The notes beneath the pieces were generated by a model. It had not been told where the DNA came from, searched no databases, and saw nothing but the letters and a program-made list of their open reading frames with translations. From positions 62,001 to 126,000 of the forward strand of contig CM049414.1 of assembly GCA_026929865.2 (NCBI GenBank): a DNA stretch of 64,000 nt, in the 5' to 3' direction. This document shows, one piece after another, positions 12,030 through 62,970 of this stretch. The stretch's first letter is position 1. Every line of letters starts with the position of its first letter. Origin of the DNA: Hyperoplus lanceolatus (lineage: Eukaryota > Chordata > Actinopteri > Uranoscopiformes > Ammodytidae). The position numbers and the translations under genes were made by a program.

Positions 12030-12758
12030 ACTATTGGCTTGTGTAGTGTATTTCGTTATGACACATTCTAAGACTACTGATAATCAGGAGATTGTTTAAT
12101 TACATACATACTTCACTATAAGGGGAGCCTGGAGCAGCTCTCGTGGGTATATGTGTGTGCAGGATAGGAACGTGGATTGCTTAAAGGATTACTTCACCGA
12201 TACAGAACCTGCTTTCCATCATTATAAAATGGCTATTATAATATAAGGAAAGAGGTTTGTCTTGACTCAGTCTTCCCTTGGCCCAGCTGTCCTGATTTTC
12301 CACACCCCACATTTACAATGGACACATTTTGCGTCATCCATTGGAAACGTGGTTTGCGTGCCAGAGGGCCCGAGGACTACAGGCCTTTAGTTCCGCACAT
12401 TTTTATGCCCACCAATAAGGAATGAGGGGGGCGGTAGCTCACGGACGAGATGTAAACACAACGTCCGCCATGTTTCTGCCCCTTTTAGATAGAAGCCGAC
12501 TCCCGAGAAACTCCGACCATGATGGCACAAGGACATTCTCCATTTGTAACGCCTGCAGGGGATTTTTAATGTTAACTGCAGTGAACGGACATTCGTGTCT
12601 ACCTGTATAAACCGGATTACAGCGAGGAAGAGAGGTGATAGTCGTAAGGAGGAAGAGGAGAAGTTAGCTGTAGCTACACTAGCAGCTGCTCCAGCCGCTG
12701 TGCCTGGTGTGTTCCCGGTGTTCACTGTTAGAAACGTCACCGTAGCTTTGCAGCAATT

Positions 12759-12858
12759 ATGGACAGAGGGACCCTGGATACATATTTCAGTATTGACACG
12801 GTGAACTGGAGGCGCCAGCCACAGGCCGCGGGGAGAGACGGACGTCAACCACAACACA
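12759..12858 (+). pseudogene. Leader exon 1 of TTAA element, rightward unit (copy A)
   Basis: An ATG-led stretch begins MDRGTLDTYFSIDTVN and ends at a good splice donor, ACACAGTAAGT. Copy B carries the same exon in opposite orientation (MERGNPETYFSIETVN, donor in the same place). The coding pattern is conserved: differences lie mainly in residues 2-7, and the frame stays open to the donor in both. I do not recognise a domain. It is probably the start of an element-encoded protein. The downstream exons cannot be assigned. Confidence 0.5.
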
Positions 12859-13324
12859 GTAAGTTTTTATTTTTACTCATTCTCCGCCACACATCTTGCA
12901 TTTGCGCCTGCCTTTCTTTTTTCCCCTGGCGCTTGTGTTAGCAGGTCAGAGCAGCTACACAGCGCTTCATTAATGGGAATTATCAAAGAAAAACTCATGT
13001 AACAGGCTAGTAAAAGCAGCGCTGCAGCAGTGAGACACTGACTGTGTGTGTGTGTGTGGTGGGGGGGGGGGGGGGGGTGCGAGCTAGATACACTGCACAT
13101 ACGTAGGATGTGACCCGGGCGTAAACACAGCACAAGTGTTATATCTTATTATTAAAGTTTTGAATCATGTTCTAAAATGTCTTATTGGCACTACGTTTTC
13201 CTGTGGTTGGTAACATGGGCAGCAAAGCCAACGTGACGTAACCTTGCAGTTCTTTTTCATGTATGCGAGCTACTGCAGGCTAAAATGAGCTTGTCTTACT
13301 AATGTTTTGCTCAATGTTTTATAG

Positions 13325-13740
13325 ACAATATCGCCGATTCATGCAGTTTCCTGGCGTGAACCATGCAAAGAGAGAGACCCAGCACCTGACCATGCACGTG
13401 ATGAACAGTACCGTGGCTATCAAGAAACAAGATCGAGCAGCTGTGACCAGAACCAACACACTACACATTTTACTTTTATAAATAGTGTCAGAATAATCTT
13501 AATTTTATACTCATGTGCTTTTTAAATTTATACACTTTTGTATGTTTAGTAACTTCACATTCATTCACCATTTACAGAGACACATAACAACACTGAGGCA
13601 GGCCGTTTCAGTAGGTACTTTGCCCAAGGTCAGGGGAGAACTATTTGTGTGGGATGTGCCTGCACATGACAACCAGCCTAGCAACGACCCCGCATCCTCC
13701 CTTCACCTCTCTTATGAGCACTCTCTTAGTAAAACATGAA
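13325..13740 (+). other. Possible later exons of TTAA element, rightward unit
   Basis: At about 13325-13450 a stretch beginning DNIADSC is shared with copy B (about 36990-37140), but stops occur early in both copies. At 13515-13739 a short open frame (74 codons) exists only in copy A, inside the segment missing from copy B. No domain was recognised in either. These are at best degraded exons. Confidence 0.25.
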
Positions 13741-14545
13741 ATGTATCTTATGAAGACCAGCAAGAAGAAGATGTCATCGGCCAGCCTCTAACACAAAGTC
13801 AACCAATCAGAAATAATGTATTTGTTTCCATATAACACTATGTCCCACCATTTTGTCTTCAGTCTTACTGGGGATGCTTTTTGAGAATCCAGTAAGCTCC
13901 ATGTAGGCCTACATGTTTCTGCTCACTCAATTTAGATAATAAATCTTTAAGCTTTGAAATAAATCTTCTACTTGTTTTTCCTTCTTCAACTCTGGTTAAA
14001 AGAACACGGTAGAATTTTATTTCTAACAATAGTTGTTCATATTTTTGCGATTAAAACTTTGAACTCAAGTTGGTTGATGTGGTTTGTCTACTAACCAGAG
14101 TGCTGTTCAACTGGAGTACTATTAGAGAAATACAAATTTCTACTGGGGTTGAGGAAAATCTTCAGATACTGAGCTACTGTATTCAATAAATAAGCAAATG
14201 TTTTTTTATGCTATCAATATAGAAATGTGACCTGAAGTCAGGGGCGCCGTAATGGCGGGAAAAGTTAGGACGATTCTAAGGGCCCGTGACTGGCAGGGGC
14301 CCAAAAATATTAGACCTTAAGGATTATTTTTTTTTTTTAATAAACCTGTCATTGTTAATCGATAATTTACATTAATAAAACATTGTAACTAATGTGAAAT
14401 AAATAAAATGAATGGTTAATTTAAAAGTTTCTGACAAAAAGTAACAATTTAAAAACTCTGTACACCCTGTATTTAGAAGTAATGGTTTGGTCCGCTTTTC
14501 AAACAGCTGCTCATCCCGTGCCACTATCGACAGGATGATTGAAAC

Positions 14546-14653
14546 ATGTCTCAACGACAAAAGTCAGGACATCAAAAGAGAAAAGAGAGGAAAGAAAAGA
14601 CAGAGAGAGGAGTTAAGGGCGACAGTAGGTCACAAACTTTTTCAGCCCAAAAG
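14546..14653 (+). pseudogene. hAT transposase exon 1 remnant
   Basis: An ATG-led basic stretch (MSQRQKSGHQKRKERKEK, then SRSQTF) ends in a consensus donor, AAAAGGTGAGT. Lysine/arginine-rich starts are typical of the first coding exon of fish hAT transposases of the TTF-finger type. The rest of the gene is lost except the C-terminal piece at 16453. Confidence 0.55.
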
Positions 14654-14666
14654 GTGAGTGTAGTCG

Positions 14667-16392
14667 CAGTGTTTCCCCCACGTTCACACAGCAGCGGCGC
14701 GCCACCGCTGCTATATTTTCTCCGCCGCTGCTATTAAAATCCTCCTCCTCCTCATTATTCTACTCTTTTTTTTTTTTTTGGTTACGTAGCTCATTTTAGA
14801 AACGGGGCAATGCCTAACATAAACGCTGTCCATGCGTCGGAGGTGAATGTAACTTACTCGGCGGAAAACAGAAACTAACGGAGGGGAGCGGCTCACTGTA
14901 GAATCCCTTTAGTTGCGCTGTCAGTTTTTCGTCAGGGCTCTGTGTATCCGGGCTCGAGACATACAAACAGATCGCGGAAAATTCACTAACGAAACAGTTA
15001 GTGGCTGAGCGAAGAATGTGGACTACTGTAGGCTACTGGTGCAAATTCCACAACTCATTACTTGTGTTACAGTTTAGTACAATATGTATTAATTTATATT
15101 TGGCTGCTCCACCAGTCCAGGCAGGACAGGATAGTTAAGTTTCAGTTTAGTTTTTCATCTCCGTGTCGGACAGCTGTTCGCTCAGCTGATGGGCTCGAGC
15201 CTCACGGAGCAGACAGCGGGAGTCAGTCTAAAATCAGCGATGATCACTCTCACAAATCAAAAAGCTAAATTATAAAATAAAGCTATCTCTTCCTCCCTCT
15301 ATCTGTCTGTATAGGGCCTATATTTCTCTCTCCACTGCACACACACTGAACCTCTCCTCACTAGTTTTAAGGAAGCAGAAGGAGGATTATACCCTCATTT
15401 TGCACTTTATTATTTTTAAATATTAGAAGATTGCAGGCAAGTAAAATACCAGCAGCCACTACATTCTCAATGATAGAGACGAATAATTACATTTTTTTAG
15501 ATCAAATATTTGAACAATACAGGAGAATAAATATTTGAAAGCAATACAGAATGCATGATATTACTGCATTGTATTGTATTCTATTTGTGTCACCAGGAAC
15601 CTAAATGTTGTCAATTAACCTACTTTACATACATTTGGTGCATAGAAATTCACCAGAATGCAGGAAATGAAGTGTTGAATGCTCAAACATTTATGGGGGG
15701 GACACCCCCAGACCCCCACATTAAAATGTGTCACAAACCAAGGTTTAATCACAACCTACACCCTTGAAATTCATGAATTGTTTTGTTTTATTTGTATCTA
15801 TAGGCCTTTGTATAAGGATACTTTTTCACATTATTTCAAATTAAAGTCTTAGGTCCTGCTTATCAATTGCTTATAATAACCAGTAGGCCTACTTCTGTGT
15901 TGGACATTACTGAACCTGTTCCCATTTATAGCACCCAATGTCCCTGTCTAGTTCCATGTCCCCAAAAAATCAAATAAAGGAAACCCCCCCCCCCCCAATT
16001 TACCGTGTCGTCTAGAGGGGTCGGGTGTTTGTCACCTTTTTCACCTCTTATGAGTTTGCAGGTCTGGTTTAAGCATTAAGCAAGAACTGTAAATAAATGA
16101 TGCAAATCATTTTCTGCGTTGTGGCATTTTGTGTTTAAATATTCATTTCTATACAAAAATGTCAAAATCTGTAAATAAAGACACAACAGGCAAAGTTGCA
16201 ACACCAATAATCCCATCTATCTGAATAGTAATTAGTGCATATTCTCCTCTCAAAGTGCACTAGATCAATGCATTCAAATGTAAAGGGTACAAAAAAAAAA
16301 TTGACCGGGGTGGGGGGGCATGCCCCTGGACCCCCCTAGGATGTTTGGGGACCACGCCACCGCTGCTGAAAAAAATCCTGCGGGAAACACTG
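14667..16392. mobile_element. Nested hAT-like element with CAGTGTTTCCC ends
   Basis: The left end is CAGTGTTTCCC; the right end is GGGAAACACTG. GC-rich subterminal repeats around CCACCGCTGCT occur near both ends. This is the standard terminus of a large group of fish hAT elements. The 8-base flanks (TGTAGTCG and GTGTGCAT) do not match, so the TSD has decayed or the ends have been rearranged. It lies just after the exon-1 donor of the host hAT, that is, in its first intron. It contains a fragment related to 9130-10347 at about 15650-16070. Confidence 0.7.
15650..16070 (-). mobile_element. Fragment of the CAGGCATGCAAACTC family
   Basis: Read on the minus strand from 16070 it starts GCAAACTCATAAG, followed by GTGAAAAAGGTGA, and later has a GGTCTGGGGG core. 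This is the same order as in the left half of the element at 9130-10347. The second end is missing. A C-run (about 15986-15998) breaks the stretch. Confidence 0.5.
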
Positions 16393-16452
16393 GTGTGCAT
16401 TGCTTTACGTATATATTTTGCACCCTGCCGGTGACAGTTGCAGGTGGTGAGA

Positions 16453-16634
16453 GCATTCAGTAAGCTTAAATTGATAAAAAAAACTATTTGAGGTCCACTA
16501 TGTGCCAGGACAGGCTTTCCAATCTTGCGATGCTGTCCATTGAAAGTCAGTTGGCTAGGAAGCTGGACTTCAAAGATTTGATCAGTGACTTTGCTAGTAA
16601 GAAGGCTAGGCGCTGGGCTCTTAGCCATATGTAG
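16453..16634 (+). pseudogene. hAT transposase C-terminal dimerisation segment
   Basis: Reading from 16453 gives AFSKLKLIK. After a one-base shift in a run of A it gives NYLRSTMCQDRLSNLAMLS and then IESQLARKLDF, with FASKKARR before a TAG at 16632-16634. The pattern of leucines with RL..LAMLSIE is the hAT C-terminal dimerisation motif. It is in the orientation expected from exon 1 at 14546. It is the tail of the decayed transposase of the enclosing hAT. Confidence 0.75.
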
Positions 16635-18133
16635 CACTTACAAGTGGGATGTTTTGTAATAAACAATTTGTTTTTGGAAAATGTAGGCCCTACTGAAGAT
16701 AGGTGGCTATTTAAGTTAAAGTATAATCAATGTTAATTCTAGGCCAGTTTTGTAAAAATGACAGTAACATGTGTTCACTTGAACATAATTGTATCCCACA
16801 TTTTTTTATTTTCATTCCTACTCCTGTGATGTTTACATTGTTTCTAGTTGGTATGGAGTTTCATTTAAAAATCTGCAGCCTATTTTTGTTTTTGATATTC
16901 ATGTTGATGATGCAATTTATGTTCATTTAAAGAGTTATATTTGCAGTTACATACATTGACACCACAATTGATGTTGAGATTTTTTAAATTTGAGAATTGA
17001 AAAAATAAAATGTGATTTTCACCATGAGAGATGGCCTGTAGCAGATTTGTTTTCCAGAATATTAGCCTTACATCGTATACCGTAGAGAATTGTCTGCAGA
17101 ATGTTTAACATTTGCACAGTGTTGTATTTTAACAGCTCAGTGTCAGTGTATTGTAGGCCTTTAGTATTGGACTTCAACGTTTTAGTGCAAGCCTGTATGA
17201 ATAGAGTTATATGTAGTTTAGGTATCTTAAACTTCAATGGGTCGGTTGGGTTCTGAACGTTCCGTTACAGAAAATTGCATTTGCTTGGCGTGACCTGGTT
17301 GGGGGCCCAGAGTGATATCTTTTCATGGGGCCCAAAATCCCAGGCGGCGCCCCTGCCTGAAGTACCTCATTTTAATATATTCAGGCTAGCTTTGGAATCT
17401 ACACTGATAGCTTAGTTATTTTTCTGGTTTATCTGTGTTTTTTCCTGTGATCCTGTCAGTATGATGAGCCTACCTTGCATCCTTGTGATTTTATAACATT
17501 TACCTCATAGATTGTAGATTAAAAACAATATGACATACAGTAATCTGTGCATCAAAATCAGTTACTATTGTTGTGTAGACCTTATAGGTCCATGGTGTAC
17601 TGTAAACAGGAGTCCAAGGTAAGGTACAACAACATAAGATATTTTATTGTTTACAAAGCAAAATCTTGTGGCAAATCAATGCTATAGAAACCAGGTAACA
17701 CACGATGAGACAATTCTTAAAAGTAAAATGTCCAATATACGAACATGATAAAGCTAAGATATAAAGGATGAGCTATGAACAAAACATTTTACAATAGGTC
17801 TAGAGGTGTGAGGACAAAGTATTAGTATTGCTGCTGAATTTGATGTAGGGGGCTGTTATCCTCTCTGTGAAGCTCACTGCAGCCTCTTTGATGTGGGCAC
17901 TGGTTGCAGTTGAGTGGGAGACAGCCATTGATCAACTTTAAACCCCACTATCAAAGCTGACATGGAGGGTGTAGACATCGGATTCTGAAAGTTCACCATA
18001 AAATACAACAGTTAGGACCATAAGTGAAACGTTAGCTTTGAGCACAAATGATAGCGGATGAAAACGTTTTTCTTTAGTTGCTTTACAAACACACAAACGG
18101 TGGTTACATTAGTTTGTTTCTGAAACAGTTTAC

Positions 18134-18322
18134 CTGTACGCGAGTGCGTTCTGCAGGAGGTGGTGCATTAGTATCTCTGTAGTACAGGGTCCCGGTCCGC
18201 ATACGTCCCTCCCGTCCAGAGTTTCCTCTTCTTGCCCAGCATATTTAGTTTCAGAGACCTCCGGTTTGAAGCTAGGCTAGTTTTGTTGATAGCGCGCAGC
18301 CTGTGGGTCTAGCTGCAGGCAT
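18134..18322 (-). pseudogene. Leader exon of TTAA element, leftward unit (copy A)
   Basis: On the minus strand an ATG at 18322 opens MPAARP. The exon ends at the donor TACAGGTAAAC at 18134. Copy B has the same exon with a longer open frame (MPAAKKKTSLAF) and donor TACAGGTAAGA. In copy A the frame is closed early by a stop. The exon points inward, opposite to the leader at 12759, so the family seems to have two convergent transcription units. Confidence 0.4.
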
Positions 18323-18529
18323 TTGAAAAACTATCTTGAAACTGTAGCAAACCTAGCCGAGTGTGCGTTTCCTTCCCTCCATTTTACAGTGAAACCGGAA
18401 ACTCATACAAAAAATCATTCATTGTAGAATCTAAAAAAAAGAGAGTGCCGTAAAGCAGAACGTAGGTGGCGAAAATCAAATCTCAATGTTCATTATGACA
18501 TCTTCAAAGGAAAACTTCGCACTTTTAAC

Positions 18530-18904
18530 TAGAGCTGCAACGATTAATCGAAGAATCGATTATTAATCGATTATGAAAATAATCGCCAACTATTTTGATA
18601 ATCGATTAATCGTTTTGAGTAATTTTTTAATAAAAAAATTCCAAATTCTCTGATTTCAGCTTCTCAAATGTGAATATTTTCTGGTTTCTTTAATCCTTTT
18701 ATGACACTAAACTGAAATATCTGTGCGTTTTGGACATAAAAATACATTTGAGGAAGTCAACATGGGCTTAAGAAAACTGATCAACATTTTTCACCAATTT
18801 CTGACACTTTACAGACCAAAACACTAATCGATTGATAATCGATTAATCGAGAAAATAATCGACAGATTAATCGATTATCAAAATAATCGTTAGTTGCAGC
18901 CCTA
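18530..18904. mobile_element. hAT MITE with ATTAATCGATTA-type repeats (TSD CTTTTAAC)
   Basis: The target-site duplication CTTTTAAC is exact at 18522-18529 and 18905-18912. The ends are TAGAGCTGCAACGATTA and TAATCG...GTTGCAGCCCTA. Both arms are rich in AATCGATTAATCG, giving long imperfect hairpins. This is a familiar short non-autonomous fish hAT. There is no coding capacity. Confidence 0.93.
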
Positions 18905-18912
18905 CTTTTAAC

Positions 18913-20931
18913 TCGGAACTGAGAAACGCAAGGCAGTCTTTTTTCTCTGACATCATCACCAAAAACAGCAACAATGCACGTGCGCTATTTTCTACTGTTG
19001 ACAGGCTCACAAACCCTCCTGTGTCAGTAGCATCTGAACTTCACTCCACGAGGACCTGCAATGAATTTGCCTCCTTCTTTACTGACAAAATTCATAAAAT
19101 TAGACAAGCTGTCATCACATCAATACCGGTTTCAAGATATGTTTTATCCCTGTGCCCACTTGAAATCAATCCAAATGCCATGACAGAATTTTGTCTGATT
19201 AACCAGAAAAACCTGGAGGACATTATACAACACCTGAATTCCTCCTCCTGTTGCCTTGACATTCTACCCACAGGTTTCTTTAAAACAGTTTTTAGCTGTA
19301 TGGCCTCAGATGTCCAAGAAATTGTCAACATGTCCCTTCGGACAGGTGTATTCCCACAGGCCCTGAAAACAGCAGTCATCAAGCCACTCCTAAAAAAGAA
19401 CAACCTAGAAACATCAGTCATGAACAATTATAGGCCCATATCTAACCTGCCATTTTTAAGCAAAATCATTGAAAAAGCTGTCTATCAGCAGCTAAATAAC
19501 TACATGGCAATGAACAACTGCTTTGATGTTTTCCAGTCAGGTTTTCGTCAACACCACAGCACTGAGACCGCTCTGGTTAAGGTCCTCAATGACATCCACT
19601 TAAACACAGACAGTGGCAAAAGCTCTGTATTAGTTTTATTGGATCTCAGTGCTGCGTTCAACACAGTTGACCACAGCATATTACTAGATCGACTAGCAAA
19701 CTGAGTTGGACTTTCTGGAACTGTACTAAACTGGTTTGAATCCTACTTAAAGGACAGAGACTACTATGTATCAATAGGCAATTTCACATCCGAGAGAACA
19801 AATATTACATGCGGGGTCCCCCAAGGTTCCATTCTTGGGCCTCTTCTATTCAACATCTACATGCTCCCACTAGCTCAGATTATGAACAAAAACAAATTAT
19901 GTTATCATAATTATGCAGACGACACACAAATTTACATAACCATATCACCAGGAGACTACAGTCCGATCCAAGCACTAAGTAAGTGCATTGAACAAATCAA
20001 TGACTGGATGTGCCAAAACTTTCTTCAATCAAACAAAGACAAAACTGAAGTAATTGTCTTTGGTAACAGGGATGAACAATTAAAAGTCAGCGCACAGCTT
20101 AAATCTGTTATGTTAGAAAGCACACACCAAGCTAGAAATCTTGGAGTAGTCATAGATTCAGACTTGAATTTCAAAAAACACATTAAATCAATTACTAAGT
20201 CAGCCTACTACCACCTTAAACATATATCAAGAATTAAAGGGCTACTGTCTCAGCAGGACTTAGAAAAACTTGTCCATGCATTTATTTTTAGTAGACTTGA
20301 CTACTGTAATAGTGTCTTTGCAGGCCTTCCTAAAAAGTCAATCAGACAGCTTCAGCTAATTCAAAACGCTGCTGCTCGAGTCCTCACTAGGACCAAAAAA
20401 GTGGATCACATTACCCCAGTTCTGAGGTCTTTACACTGGCTTCCTGTCAAACAGAGAATTGATTTCAAAATACTTATGTTAGTTTACAAAGCCCTAAATG
20501 GTCTAGGGCCAAAATACATTACTGATCTGCTGATCCGTTATGAACCAACCAGGGCTCTTAGGTCGTCTGGGACAGGTCTTCTAAAAGTCCCCAGAGCTAG
20601 GACTAGACAGGGAGAGGCTGCCTTCAGTTTGTATGCGCCCAAAGTCTGGAACGGACTGCCAGAGAGCCTGAGGTCTGCTGAGACTCTCAGCTCTTTTAAA
20701 TCGGGTCTCAAGACTTTCCTGTTTCCCTTTTAACCTGTAATTTTTATTTTTTGTTCAAATGTTTTATTTATTTTATTTAAATGCTGTATTTCTATCCATG
20801 TTTTTAAATTTGTTTCTTTTTTGTGTGTCTGTTCTATACTTAATGTATTTTTATTTTTGACCCTGTGAAGCACCTTGAGTGGCCCCGTGTCTGAAATGTG
20901 CTATATAAATAAAGTTGCCTTGCCTTGCCTT
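18913..20931 (+). pseudogene. L2-type LINE ORF2, one in-frame stop
   Basis: This is a 5'-truncated L2 retrotransposon. The frame is already open at about 18922 ([15 protein letters not shown]) and continues through [45 protein letters not shown] and YADDTQIY. The C-terminal part includes LDYCNSVFAGLP and LHWLPVKQRI, and ends FKSGLKTFLF at 20733. One TGA at 19702-19704 is the only interruption; the frame is the same before and after it. The 3' end has the L2 signature GCTATATAAATAAAG and a TTGCC-type tail. It is inserted in copy A of the TTAA element and is relatively young, given the single lesion. Confidence 0.93.
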
Positions 20932-21410
20932 AAATAGTGTCTGTATTTGTCGAGGTATCGCGCACAACTGTATTTGGAAGTTGTTGTTTACCAACTCTCA
21001 TCAGAGTCAGGCGAGACCTGGACGAGACGAGACTACAAGGGAAATGTGGGCGGGGCCTATGAGGACTGCGAGCGCAGTGCATTGTGGTAGTTGGAGGATT
21101 TCTGACTTTAGAGCTAGAGACAGCCAGAGAGACCATAAAAACACTCTTTTTGCCTTTTCTCAGGCTAGGATGAACCGATTTCTAAAATGTTTGCACATTT
21201 ATACTATATAGGAGCATAGAGTTCAATACACCTTCATGTTTCTACCGGGGGTATAATCCTTTAAGTTGAGGAAGCCAGCAGGCTGATCTGTAGATCATTC
21301 AAATTGTACACAATAGAGGGCTCCGAGAAGGTCCTAGGTGAGGGCAATTTAGGACAGTCTGGCTTGGGTTTACATGTCTCGGGGAAAAGGTGAAGGTCTA
21401 ATAGCTAATT

Positions 21411-22408
21411 TATTGGCTAAAGGGATTGTCCTAAAGTTACTGAATCAGACTTCCTGGCCCCAAATGGCATATCACCTTCAGGTGATTATTACCCCAGATG
21501 TCCTCTGAAACCGTAGGTCAGAGCTAGTTAGGGTCCACCAATCAGGAGTTAGGCGAGGTGGAGCTTAGACCCTGTTTCCACCTGGCATTAATATGTGGTT
21601 CTGAGGAATCCGATCGTTATATGTAAATGTAATATGCTTGTTCACACCTGGCCTTAACAATGCGTCTTCTATGCGCGTTTGCGATCCGGATTCGAATTCC
21701 CCGCGTTGTATGGAAATCAGCTCGTACATCATTTCCGCTTATACTGTTGTTTTTAACCGGCGGGGGCAGCAAAGCGTCGGCCCAAAGCGAAATCAGGAGG
21801 CTAGTTTCCTGTGTTGACCATCCACGACACTCCATCTTCAATGTTTTCTGTTGTCTGTTTACCTGCAACGGTGCGCTTTTATGACGTGAATTGTCGCGTG
21901 AATGAGTACGCGTTTCCGCCCAGTCACTCGCCGCAGTTGAGTGGGCGGGGCCTAATGTGTATGAGATGCGCATACACGTTTCCACTGTTAATGGGTATGT
22001 GGATAAGTGGTCTCAAACCACCTCCGAATGTGGATAATTTCAATGCGCATTCAATGCGCATTGAGCGTGTTTCCACCTGTAGTTAGCGCGATCGGATCCT
22101 AAAAACCACAGGGTCTTACTGACCTAAGGACCAATCAGCTAACTTAGATTTTCAGATTAAAAGCCACCACAATACAGGAAAAGACAGGTTTTTAGCTTAC
22201 AGGAATTCTTCATAACTTTTTGTTTTGTGCATGTACCTCTATTAGTTTTTTGGCTACAAACACCTCAACTTTTTATTGGCTTCGTTTTGACTGCAGGATG
22301 AGTTTTGTTGCTTAAATAAACAAATTGTTCTTGAGACCTCCTCATCTGCCTCAAACTGCGTCTTCTTTCATCAACCCACTACCAACGCCGTTTTTCTGAG
22401 TAAAGGCC
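21411..22408 (+). repeat. LTR-like dispersed repeat, copy 1 (split by a MITE)
   Basis: The same sequence occurs at 42431-42881. Shared landmarks are GGCTAAAGGGATTGTCC, a CCAATCAG box after GACCTAAGGA, an AATAAA-like signal in TTTAAATAAA, and the end TTTTTCTGAGTAAAGGCCG. The CCAAT-type box, poly(A) signal and length of about 450 bases without the MITE fit a solo LTR. I could not fix TG..CA ends or a duplication, so LTR status is inference. Confidence 0.5.
21568..22115. mobile_element. PIF/Harbinger-type MITE (TSD TTA)
   Basis: The ends are GACCCTGTTTCCACCTG and CAGGGTC, with TTA on each side (21565-21567 and 22116-22118). The paralogous repeat at 42431-42881 shows the unoccupied site GAGCTTACTGACC (about 42576-42588). 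The insertion and its 3-base TTA duplication are therefore read directly. TTA duplications are the Harbinger habit. No coding capacity. Confidence 0.92.
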
Positions 22409-22783
22409 GAAAATATACTGCACTTGCCTACTACAGCGATTTCGGCCCGTTTCCTCTGAAAAACATGTGTACGAGTGAATATTTATAATGAATTGCGTCT
22501 GAACAGGGTTTTTTTTAAACCAAAAACGGGAAAACTGTCACGTTTTCACCGCGTAAAGGGCCCCTAAGAATAGCAGTAGGCTACAAGGACGATTTAATTG
22601 TTAGGAGCGTTTAAAGAAAATATTAACAGCTGTTTATTCCAATACAGTAAGGGACTAGAATCCTGGGGGGCTGAACCGGCGCTAACCAGATTTCTAACGG
22701 GGCTTTAGCCTCGGTTAGCCACGGTGTAGCGCCGTCACTGGGTGTTAACCATTCTCCCTTATTATTTTCTGCTTAACATTTGC

Positions 22784-61925
<39,142 letters not shown>

Positions 61926-62970
61926 CTGTGATGAAAAACAGAAGACAAGACACAACAAAGTTTAAAACAGGGAAATTGAAGACTGTCATCTTATGTGCAG
62001 TGCAAAAGGACTTAACTTATAGGTTGGGTTCCAACACCCATACTATGTACTATTTAGTATGGTAGAAAAAAGATTTAGGATGTCCCGATTCTTGTCGCCA
62101 GTTTTTTGTATGGATAGAAATACCCGGATGTCTACTACATCTTGAACGATCAAAAAATGTATATCAATTTCAAATAGATTATGCAAACTGCAAATATTCC
62201 ATTTTTCTCAAGTGGAGCAAAAACTCCCGGTGGCTCCAGCAGCAGCTGTGTGGAGCGTGAACCTCAAACTGCATCTTAACTAACTCAGTCAAGTGACAAC
62301 ACGGCATCGGACTAACTTAGTAAAGCCTCATTCACGCAGCCTTTGTTACGTTATGGTCACCGAGTGGACTCAATGTGGCTACACATCACAGACAATCTGC
62401 TGAAGTACTTCTTCATTTTCTGACGACAAAACGGCTCAATAATTCCTAATAAAAATAAGAGGCTTTATTTAAACGCTTTCCATGTGCAGGTGGTGGTTAT
62501 ATTAGCATTGTAGACTGAAACTAACAAGGGAGGCGGCTGTTTCACTGTACAGACTATCGCGCAGTCAGTTCGGGGACATGTCTCTGTGTATCCAAGGTTA
62601 GGGACAAGCAATCGGATCGTGATTTTAAGAGAGAAGCTTTTGTTTCAGCACTCCTATATGATTAACTATGAGCATAAAATAAATGCTGCCTCTCAAATGC
62701 CTTGGACAGCAGCGAGGATGAGCCACTCGTGATCGCTCACTTTCTGACTAAACAGCTTCATGGAAATAATATTCTAAAATTCTTCACGTTATATTCCTAC
62801 GAAATTTGTTAAAGCAAGTCATTTGGTGCTTTTAATGCCGTGATTTTAAACAGACAGATTCCGTTCAGTAGGTAGGTTGCGTGCTGCAGGCTGCTGCGGT
62901 GTCAGATAAAGGCAGGCTAATAAAATCACAGATAACTCTTTAGTTTTCAAAGTAATAATATATGTTACAT
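61926..62970. other. Upstream intron or flank, no exon recognised
   Basis: About 62060-62140 has AAAGATTTAGGATGTCCC, shared with 43107-43124, an old dispersed repeat. The rest shows no gene. The exon that must precede 61925 was not identified here. Confidence 0.3.

Larger units (their letters stand above)
14239..17355 (+). mobile_element. hAT DNA transposon with CAGGGGCGCC ends (TSD CCTGAAGT)
   Basis: The target-site duplication CCTGAAGT is exact at 14231-14238 and 17356-17363. The ends are CAGGGGCGCC and GGCGCCCCTG. The empty site is seen in copy B of the host element, where the minus strand reads GACCTGAAGTACTC near 36757-36770 with a single CCTGAAGT. The element keeps a first exon (14546-14653) and the C-terminal dimerisation segment (16453-16634) of a hAT transposase, but most of the catalytic core is gone. 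A further element is inserted at 14667-16392. Confidence 0.95.
12185..21260 (+). mobile_element. TTAA-flanked DNA transposon of unassigned family, copy A
   Basis: The ends read AGGATTACTTC on the left (12185) and, inward from the right, AGGATTATACC (21260). Each is flanked by TTAA (12181-12184 and 21261-21264). A TTAA duplication is typical of piggyBac and Kolobok elements, but I recognise no transposase of either kind. The internal sequence matches copy B (35291-38278) in opposite orientation. Copy A is swollen by three insertions: the hAT at 14239-17355, the MITE at 18530-18904 and the L2 at about 18913-20931. Exon-like leaders ending in splice donors point inward from both ends (12759-12858 plus, 18134-18322 minus). 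A 540-base stretch at about 13487-14030 is absent from copy B. Confidence 0.8.

Noticed and set aside
12387..12857. 156-codon minus-strand frame
   Set aside because: It overlaps the leader region of the TTAA element on the wrong strand, and copy B does not keep it as a longer frame.
18937..19092. Separate gene upstream of the L2 frame
   Set aside because: It is in frame with, and homologous to, the normal upstream L2 ORF2; it is simply the truncated start of the LINE.
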